A stretch of 64,000 nt of DNA from Guillardia theta CCMP2712 (taxonomy: Eukaryota; Cryptophyceae; Pyrenomonadales; Geminigeraceae), in contig NW_005434578.1 in the NCBI RefSeq assembly GCF_000315625.1, positions 23,779 to 87,778 of the forward strand, written 5' to 3'. The stretch's first letter is position 1. Each line of letters opens with the position of its first letter. Under the pieces are notes generated by a model. That model was given only the letters and a program-made list of their open reading frames with translations. It did no database searches and was not told where the DNA came from. The position numbers and the translations under genes are program-made. Of the stretch, positions 56,143 through 64,000 are shown piece by piece.

Positions 56143-57041
56143 ATGGATATGAGCGGTGATGTGCCCCTGGGCGGAGACATGGTCCAGCTTACTTGCAAGA
56201 TTGTTGATCCGGAAATGAACGGAGGTCTTCGCTACAAGGCATGGACTCACCATCGTGAGTCTGTCCTTCAGCGTCTTGGTGCTTGGCAACTCGTGGCATC
56301 TGGACCGGACTTTGCCACTTTCAACGTCCCGCGTGCGATTGTGGAGGCTGCTGCCACGGAGCGCCAGGCCAAAATTCCCAAGGAAGAGCGCCGCTATTGG
56401 GGAGATCGATCTGATTTCTGCCGCTGCCTCGAGACTGTCTTGAATGAGCAAGAGCCAAAGCCACACAGCGCCCCTGCGCCTTCGTCCTACCTCCTTTTCT
56501 GCCAGGACAAGCGCCAGGAACACAAGGAGACTGGAAACACGGCCCCCCTCGACGTCAAGGAACTTGGTGCCATGTGGCGTGCTCTGAGCGATGAAGAGCG
56601 TAAGCCTTGGGTTGACAAGGCTGAGCAGCTCAAGGCCTCCGGCGCTACTCTTGGCATCACTGGCCGCAAGCGCTCTAAGGCTAAGGGATCCGGCCTGGGT
56701 ACTACCACTCCTATTCAGCCCCTCCCACCTGCAGTCCAGGCTTGCTGCAGCGAAAATGGTTTGGACGACGTAGATGTTCTCATCAGACTGGTCGAGTCCA
56801 AGCAGCCCATGGAGTTGATGACCTACGAGCGACGCCTCCGTGTCATCATGAACCGTCTCCACGAGCTTCAGTTCCAGATTGCCACCTCCCTCCCTGCCAA
56901 GAAGCGCCACAAGCCTTCCCACCAGCAGATGAACCAGCACATGGCTCACATGAACCAGGTACTTGTTACCGTTGCGAAGTCGTGAACCTGACTTTTCTAC
57001 AGCAGCAAATGCTTCATCAGATGCGAACCTTCGGAAATTAA
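56143..57041 (+). CDS. HMG-box protein
   Basis: Exons 56143-56958 and 57003-57041 (TAA), 284 residues. Donor accag|gtactt and acceptor ttctacag are in phase, and the spliced tail QQMLHQMRTFGN continues the Gln/Met/His-rich helix better than the unspliced end. Residues about 108-165 are an HMG box (SSYLLFCQDKRQEH, LGAMWRALSDEERKPWVDKA), a DNA-bending domain. The N-terminal 100 residues and the C-terminal helix (YERRLRVIMNRLHELQFQIA) are not recognised. Third-position C is favoured far more than in neighbouring genes. It stands isolated between repeat-rich DNA and the glucan phosphatase. Nuclear chromatin or transcription role inferred. Confidence 0.8.
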
Positions 57042-57344
57042 AGTGTGCTCCTTTTTTGGTTAACAGATGATCTTCCTTCGGAGATCGTGCAAGATGAAGG
57101 GAAAGTGCAAATTAATATTACAGACCATATCTACTTGGGTCTGCTATCTGAAGATAATGCTGCTGTTTCAAAGACAAGCTGTCAGCAAGAGTGTTGATTT
57201 CTTTTCTCTCGTGTCGCTCTTGCTGAGTTGACAGCTTTGGTGATGTGCTCTAAATAAATACTTGATTAACTACGCTTCCTTTTCACATACGCCTTCGAAA
57301 ATTGCGAGAGGGAGTAAGAGGTAAAGGAATCAAAAGAGGGAAAG

Positions 57345-60269
57345 ATGAAGCAACAAATCAAAGCAGTGAAGGACAGCAAGGATCGACAACCTCAAACAGG
57401 AGTTGGTCCTCCATCTGCCTTGGCTCCCAGATCAGCGATCGTAGCTGAATGGACCCACGTCTACTTCCTCGAATTCACAGGGAATAAGGAGGTAGGGTGG
57501 TGCGGAACGGGGGCCTCAGAATGCAGAGACCGGTCGCGTTGGTGGCGCTGCTGGTAGTGTCATCAGGTTATGACTTCGATGAATCATGCTCGTTGGATGT
57601 GCTCATGTGAACTTCCCGCACCTGCTTGGCCTTGGATGTTGATGTTGCCGTCTCAAGCCCTTCCTCCTGCTCCCTGATGACTTCTGTGTGCGGGATCCCG
57701 CGCGATCTCAGAGGTCTGAACTGCAGTCTGCAGGGGAAGCATCGAGTTCCTTTCACAGCACAGCAAGAATCATATCGAAAACGTCGTTCTCGATCCCGAC
57801 GTTGAGGGCTCTGAGAGGAGGGAGCAATGTGAGTGTGGGACGCCTTCAATGCTCGCACCGATATAACTTTGCAGGTCGATGAACCCATAAGGCATGATGA
57901 GCATACGGTCACATTCAAGAGAAGAGCGCATCTCAACGATAACGAACACCTGTACATTGTTGGAGACTGCAAAGCAATGGGAGACAGCGACATGTCTTGT
58001 GCGATCAAGATGAAATTTGATGAGTCCAGCAATGAGTGGGTGACACAGGTTGTACATACTCATATCATGCAGTAGCTCACCCTCGATCGGACAGATCGAC
58101 TCAGTGCCAGCCAACACTCAGTACAGATATTTTGCTGCGGACCCGAACCATGTTGAGAGTAGCGCTCGGCACATGACGAGCTACTGGTACCTGGTCCGCG
58201 TTCCGGATGCTAGCCAGAAGGAGGTGGTATCGGACGACTGTACTCAGCTCATCCGGTTTCAAGTCTACAAGGGTTCCCTGCCTCCTCCTCCTCCTCAGGA
58301 GCCCCCTCACAGAACTTGCTAGGGGCCCAGGATGTCCGAGTTTGCGGCTCGATCAAGGAGTTGGGGCACTGGAAAGCGGACCAGGCACTTCGTCTTGATA
58401 AGAAGGGAGACACAAAATGGGAGGTGGGCTCTTTGCGTGCAATTTGAATATGAGGATGAGGATGAGGATGTAAATGGTAGAGCTGATGACGATGACGACT
58501 TGGAAACACAGATGGAGTTGATGACGATGATTACAGGCAGTGGTTCCCATACCCTCCGAGTCTCTTTTCGACTTTCAATACAAGTGACTTATATCATGCT
58601 CTGATTAACTTGTCACGACCCTGGTAGGTATGTCGCAGACGGTGTCTTTGAAGATGGCGGCAACAGAATCTCTGATGTTTCCGACGTGGAGCCTCAGCCT
58701 GAAGGAAACCGGTATCATGTGCTGGGAATCTGATCGGGCCTCATCGACTGCCTCAGTTGTGTCTCGAACCTGCAAGCTGTCTTCAACGGCCTGCTGGTCA
58801 GATTTCTGATCTTTCATCCAATCGGTGTGAACGAGAGAATGGTCATCACCGGAGGACATCCCGTACCTTGACCGCTCTCCTTGCCTGCGCGCTCATGTCC
58901 TGCAGGCTTTCGGAAACTGGAACCCGGTGAACCAATGGTGTCGTATGGGTCTAGGGAACGAGCGGACGCTGCTGACGGGTATAGCAAGGATACTGCTGGC
59001 AAGGTGAGAGGCTCAACCATGGGGCGCAGGTGTCCGAGGGAGATGCTGGGAAGCGACGTTTCCTGCTCCTCCAGAGGATTACCGAGAAGTTGAGGTAGGA
59101 GACGCCTTGATGCCCTTCACTGAGAGTAAGCTCCTTGTGTGCAGTACAGGTACGTCATCCTCAATGAAGAGCAGAACCAGGCAGTGTGGGAGAGCGAGCC
59201 GAATCGCCGAATTTCCTTCTTTCCGGGTTATGTGCAGAAAGAGGACGCAATAGGATGCTCTTGACAGAGAGACAGGTGCCGTCTCTCAGAGCGGCAAGAA
59301 CGGGGGATTTCGACGTCGAGAATTCACACAGTTCGACGGGAACTTGTCGGCCTTGGATGGACGAATGTCTCACGTCTGCTGACATGCGCTGCAGCGTTGC
59401 AAAGGAGCTTCTCTTCGACTTCATCCCTCCCTGCTTGTTCATTGGTGACCTGCTGTGACATGACAGCTCTCCGGCTGATGTTGCTGTCGTTGTTTCTCAG
59501 GTCCGTACCCACAATGTAAAGATGACGTCGAGGTACCTCGTGAGCTGCTGTCCCTTGCGGACTCTGAATGCTCTCAGCGCATGAAGGCAGCGGGGGTGAC
59601 GGGAGTTGTCAACGTTCAGACACAGAAAGACATCATGCAGCGGATGGTAGACGAAACGATCACAGCATATGGAGTTGCCTGACACTTCTCAGGTAAATAT
59701 GGACTTGATGCGAGGCTTGTACCATGAACAAGGTGGAAATCTCCTAGTCTTTCAGCTTATGAACCTTTTCTCGCAGGCATTGAGTTTCGACATGTTCCTA
59801 TCGAAGACTTCAATGGCGTACGTGCTGCAAACTTGCGTTGATGGTTTGTAAGAATTTGGTGGAACAGCAAGACTTGGCAGAACGTGTCAAGTTTGCTGCC
59901 AAGGCCACACATGAGCTTGTCGAGCTTGCAAAGTCGAGGGGGCAGGAGCCTCGGGTGAGAATGTTGGCTAACAGGAGGTTGCAAGACTCACGTTGACGGC
60001 AAGGTCTACATCCACTGCACGGCCGGGATGGGACGAGCACCAGCGACAGCTTGCGTCTACCTAGTATGGAAGTGAGTGCTGACTAGTTCTCCGACAAGTT
60101 TGAAGTAGGACACAGGCACGGCCATGACCTCGACTCGGCAAGAGCGCATGTCAAGAAGCATCGCCCCATCGTCGCTCCTAACTACAACGCCATGAAGCTT
60201 GTAGCCGTTAGCTCCTCTCTGAGCCATTCTCTGACGTCTGTCTAGGCCTTGCAGCGTGGACTTGACTGA
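57345..60269 (+). CDS. Laforin-like glucan phosphatase with tandem CBM20 domains
   Basis: Removes phosphate from starch or glycogen. Coding blocks include 57345-57491, about 57711-57833, 57875-58048, 58095 to about 58315, about 58336-58423, about 58537-58607, 58626 on, about 58905-59003, about 59146-59250, about 59395-60060 in several exons, about 60110-60199 and 60246-60269. Starch-binding CBM20-like modules: one with HLYIVGDCKAMG and QYRYFAADP; a complete second with VRVCGSIKELGHWK and FQYKYVADGVFEDGGNR; and a likely third with AFGNWNPVNQW and YRYVILNEEQ. The C-terminal dual-specificity phosphatase has CLFIGPYPQCKDD, GVTGVVNVQTQKD and active site HCTAGMGRAPA, the glucan-phosphatase form of CxAGxGR. 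Middle exon limits are approximate. N-terminal residues are Ser-rich and may be a leader. Confidence 0.82.
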
Positions 60270-60480
60270 CTCCGAACCGTTCGACTAGTCACAGTAGATG
60301 ACAGTCGCCTCACCGAGTCAGCCGGGCCCCGGCCGGGCAGGGCGGCGCCTCACTACTGTCCCGCCGCGGGCTTTGAGCCGGGCTGTACGGTACGGAGGCT
60401 CCGTAGCCAGGCTCAGGCTAGTAACTGAGTAGTTGCCGTTACTGATCTGGAGCCGGACAACCGTACGGTAGACAGCGGAA
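60270..60480. repeat. GC-rich dispersed repeat fragment
   Basis: CCGGGCAGGGCGG/ACCGTACGGT-rich sequence starting directly after the phosphatase stop codon, of island-family composition. Confidence 0.55.
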
Positions 60481-60723
60481 CTTTGAAACTTTAGGCCCCT
60501 GTACAAGATTTGAATGAAAGTTTGATCTTTTCTTCCGCCGATCGGCTGGTCCCGAAGCCCCGAGGGTTTCTACCAGCCATGGAGGAAGAGACGCGGGCGA
60601 CTTGCAATGAGCTCGTGGGACACGGCGAGCGAGTCATGTGCAGGCAACGACATGCTGAGAAGTGAGGAAGAGCGTTGATGAGGTAGATTGGTAGGAGAGG
60701 GCAAGGGGAGGAGCAGCTTCATC

Positions 60724-63700
60724 ATGCAGCGGGGAGCGCATGCTTATGGTATCTTCTCATCGCGCCAGAACCCCACGATCACGTCAAGAACTTCAGCAGC
60801 TTACGGGGACCATGAGAGCGAGGCCTTGTACGGCGTCGGAGCTGCTGTCTCTCAGAGCGAAGGCAAGACCTTTCGAGTCAATGCTCTCAAGAGCGGAGGC
60901 CCCGCGGAGAGCGCTGGGCTCCTGAGGAATGATCAGATCGTGACGGTCGACGGCAAGCGACCACCAGACCTGAGCGCTCTGAGGAGCATGCTACTGGGAC
61001 AGAAGGGAACCCGAGTCGTCATCGGTGTCAGGCGACCAGGAGTGCAGCATGTCATCTCTATCGAGATCACGAGGGGCGATCGAAACACTACATTGTCTCC
61101 TCTCGTTGGGATCGGCATGGGCTTCCGGCCCTTGTCCAGTGGCGGCTACTTGGTCACGAACATCGTGCCAGGAAGCGCAGCTGACAGAGCAGGCATCAAG
61201 CACAACGACGTGATATGCATCTGCAACGGGGTGCTGCTGGTCAACAAGCCCACCAACTTCCTGTCAGAGACTCTGAGCTCCAACGCTGCGGAGAGTTTCA
61301 CGTTGGGGATCAAGAGAGGGGAGGGTCTCAAGACTCTGACCGTCACTGTCATCAACTCGCCGCTCATGGAAGCAAGCCCTGAGCTCGCTGCCGACTCGGG
61401 TGTAAGAACCATCGAGCTGCGGGAGACGCAGGGAAGCTATTCGGCCAACTTCTACACGGATGCCGGGGGGTCAGTGTATGACTCGGACAGGTCAGACAGC
61501 AAGCTGACGGCAGCGAGCTCCACCTCCTATCGCAGCGGGTTCTACTCGGACAGCAGCAGAGACGCGTCGGACTACAGCAGTGACGACAGCAGAGGACAGT
61601 CGTCCCCTCGTTTGATGTTCACCAAGACATCCATCCAGCAGGACGGGGGAATGATATTCTCGAGCAGGAGCCAGACTCTTCCTCCTCGCACTCGCTCCAA
61701 GCGCTTCCAAACCGCCAGCTCGCTGGGTTCTGGACCCGAGCTGCCGACGGCGACGAGGAAAGAGAGAGAAGAAGCGTACAACAACAATGATGCTCCGAGT
61801 GACCCGATCGCTCATGTCGCTCCGTCCGAGGCAGCAGCAGCAGCAGCAGGAGATGAGAGACGCCGGTACTCGCCTGATGAGCTAACGCATTTCCAAACCA
61901 AAGTGATGAACAAGATCCACGCGCTTGAGGTGCTGTACGAGGACTTGAAGATAGCGCGAGAGAGGCTGAAAGACGACCTGCACACTGAGAGCGTCGAGAA
62001 GCTGCAGCGACTGATCCATACTTACGACGACCTTGTACGGAGTGAGCATCACCGGCAGGAGGCTGAGAGAGCCCGAGAAGAAGGCGAAGTTCGTCGAGAA
62101 CGAGAAATGACTTATGTCAAAGATTTCATCCACAAGATGGCGGATCAGATTGATCTTGTCTTGGACAACCAAACAAGAATGGAACACATGCTGACCGAAC
62201 ATGACTCGAAGATGGCAAGCTTCGAGGACAGTCTGGTGCGGCTGAAACAGGAGCAAGACGGGCTGATAGAGGGGCTAGAGGAGATGCAGCTTAAGATCAA
62301 GTCATCGGTCACTATGGTGGAAGAGAACATGTTGCAGCGAGAGCAGCAGATTTATCAAAAGCTCAACGAGTCGAGGATAGAGATCGTCTCCTCGTTTCAT
62401 GCCGACCCCTCCAAGGTGACAGATTCGCCATCATCGCTCGACTCAGAGCTCAAAGCCAACGGCGGCACCCCCTACACCCCTCGCAAGTCATCGCAAGGCA
62501 AGGAAACCTTGTACAGCCCGCGAGAGAAGAGAGGAAAGTCTGCAGACCATGGGGAGACGATAGTCTCGTACGCTGGGTTCTATCCTGTCTTGTATGCTCA
62601 GAAGTGTGTCTTCTCAGACGTGGCTCCTCCCAATATGAGATGTACGAGAATCTTTCTTGACGACAGGATGGTCATCTTTCAAAAGAACAAGGATGGGGTG
62701 CATGACCTCCAGTATGCGATAGTTGTACATCTAGTCAGCCAGAAGATCTGGGCATACAAGATCATGGGGGGGATAGCGCAGAGGAATCGGACCTTATTCC
62801 AGGTGGTGGGGGAGGACATCTGCGTCTTCGTTCACGATGACAGCGGAAAAATTGACCTCAAGAAGCTCTTCGTGCTCAAGTTTGCGAACGACGATAGGAT
62901 GTTCCTTCAATCAGTCCACATCGACCCGTCCATCCCGTCTCGGACGCTATGCCACATCGAAGCCGTCGGTCGCAGTTGTGTCTTGTTTGCACATGACGTC
63001 GATCGCAAGTTTGATCTCCGCAAGTGAGAAAGGATGAGAGGTGACTGTGCTTGTCTGCCCCTGAGCTTGCCGCAGCATCTTCGTGCTCGATACCGAGATG
63101 CTCACTCTGAGAAACTGTTCTGAGATCATGAACCTCAACCCCGAGCAAAAGGAGCTTGTAAGGAGCTCCTCTCGCTGAAGACTCGTGTGCTCTTCTCACC
63201 TCCTGCAGGCCTTCCACGGCATCTCGTGTACGGTCGTTGGGTTCAAACTTGTCCTGGTGCTTCAGACCGTCAGCTCTCTTGACCTCAGCCAGGTCTGGAT
63301 AGTCGACACCAACCTCGGAATGATCTCGACCCCGGTCACCTTGAGTGAGCCCTGCAGCAGCTCCAGCAGCGTGCGGGCGCTGGTCAAGGTGACGTGGGAG
63401 GTTGCTGTGGCATCGCTCAGTCGCTCCAGCAGGCGATGAAGCACTCAGTTTACTTGTTCGTCGAGGAGGAGGAGCAGAAGATCGACTTCGAGCAGACGAT
63501 GATGATCGACATGGGTCAGCGCACGAGCTCCTGCATGACTGAGACTGAGATGGCAGCAGAGTCAGCAAGCATCAAGAAGGTCGAGATGGAAGGAAGCTTC
63601 CCGGAGCGATGGAAAGGAAAGTTTCACATCCTTGACGAGAAGCACCTGCTGGTAGATCAAGTTGCTTGCCAACGCTCCTCATGCCTTGTCAGACGATCCG

Positions 63701-63803
63701 CGTCAAGGACGATGGGGCCATGGACTTCACGGAGGTAGAGGAGCATGGCAGCGGCTCTCATGCACCCATGAGACATGCTGCAGATGCTGCTGCTCGATGC
63801 TAG
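60724..63803 (+). CDS. Two-PDZ coiled-coil protein
   Basis: The main exon runs from the ATG at 60724 to about 63022 (an in-frame TTG lies 36 bases upstream). Two PDZ domains are at residues about 35-110 (SGGPAESAGLLRNDQIVTVD) and 125-215 (PGSAADRAGIKHNDVICICN). Then a Ser/Asp/Tyr-rich linker, a coiled coil (MNKIHALEVLYEDLKIARER to MVEENMLQREQQIYQKLNES), and a C-terminal beta-rich module (RCTRIFLDDRMVIFQKNKDG) that resembles a PH-like fold. The donor cgcaa|gtgaga then leads to exons at about 63076-63152, 63208-63340 and 63450-63650, followed by sequence that stops at 63803. The last splice choices are not certain. Scaffold function is inferred. Confidence 0.7.
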
Positions 63804-64000
63804 CGACCCTCTCAAGCTCAAAGTTTCTCCTCTCACGCTGCCTCTGCCTGGCATCCCCTGGGAGGTCTGTTCTCCTCTGTTCAAACATGCCCTCCTTCCT
63901 TGCCCCCTGCTGAACTTCGTAACTTCTTCCCTCTGTGTTGATGTGCTTTGAGGTCTATCAGTGACTGATCATGTTGAAAGAACGTCAGGCTCTCAGTGTT
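63804..64000. other. Downstream end of window
   Basis: Pyrimidine-rich sequence after the last stop. No gene is seen, though an alternative splice of the PDZ gene could continue here. Confidence 0.4.

Overview
This is a nuclear window from a eukaryote, most probably a cryptophyte alga of the Guillardia/Hanusia type. The evidence is many short spliceosomal introns (often 40-60 bp, GT-AG plus several GC-AG), closely packed genes on both strands, and two proteins (dihydroxy-acid dehydratase, EF-hand protein) whose leaders are a signal peptide ending directly before a Phe, the hallmark of plastid import in algae with red-derived complex plastids. A multi-CBM20 glucan phosphatase also fits an alga that makes starch. 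The genus is inference. Exon limits were placed by eye from splice signals and reading phase. Where stated, the summed exons give a whole number of codons.

Layout. 0-18 kb is a gene-rich block: 3' end of an unknown gene (+), plastid dihydroxy-acid dehydratase (-), PDZ/coiled-coil protein (+), OS-9-like ER lectin (-), aldo/keto reductase (-), a small charged protein (+), and a large ePHD-PHD-ARID-(SPOC-like) chromatin protein (-). 18-26.6 kb is repeat-rich and essentially gene-free: GC-rich islands, a GGGGTAG-rich repeat family, AT-rich DNA, and about seven 137-bp tandem units each carrying a perfect hairpin. At 26.7 kb lies the C-terminal part of a CDC7-like kinase with no N-lobe. 28.8-41 kb holds two small paralogous proteins, a PhyH-like protein, a RING-H2 protein, a cytochrome b5/cytochrome b5 reductase fusion and a plastid S41 (CtpA) protease. 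41.5-50.6 kb holds a PRPP synthetase in 14 exons, a tiny membrane protein, a plastid EF-hand membrane protein, a coiled-coil protein and an armadillo-repeat protein. 50.6-56 kb is again repeat-rich with one intronless hypothetical gene. 56-64 kb holds an HMG-box protein, a laforin-like glucan phosphatase and a PDZ/coiled-coil protein.

The genes do not form one pathway. Shared themes are plastid biogenesis and metabolism (branched-chain amino-acid synthesis, D1-type C-terminal processing, Ca2+ sensing), ER quality control, starch phosphate metabolism, and chromatin or cell-cycle control. The most unusual material is non-coding: the hairpin tandem array; a dispersed GC-rich element whose copies share a 17-nt edge motif and of which one 86-bp piece is duplicated exactly, once between 9-bp direct repeats; and the repeat material directly abutting the truncated kinase. 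Two assembly gaps of exactly 100 N lie inside introns.
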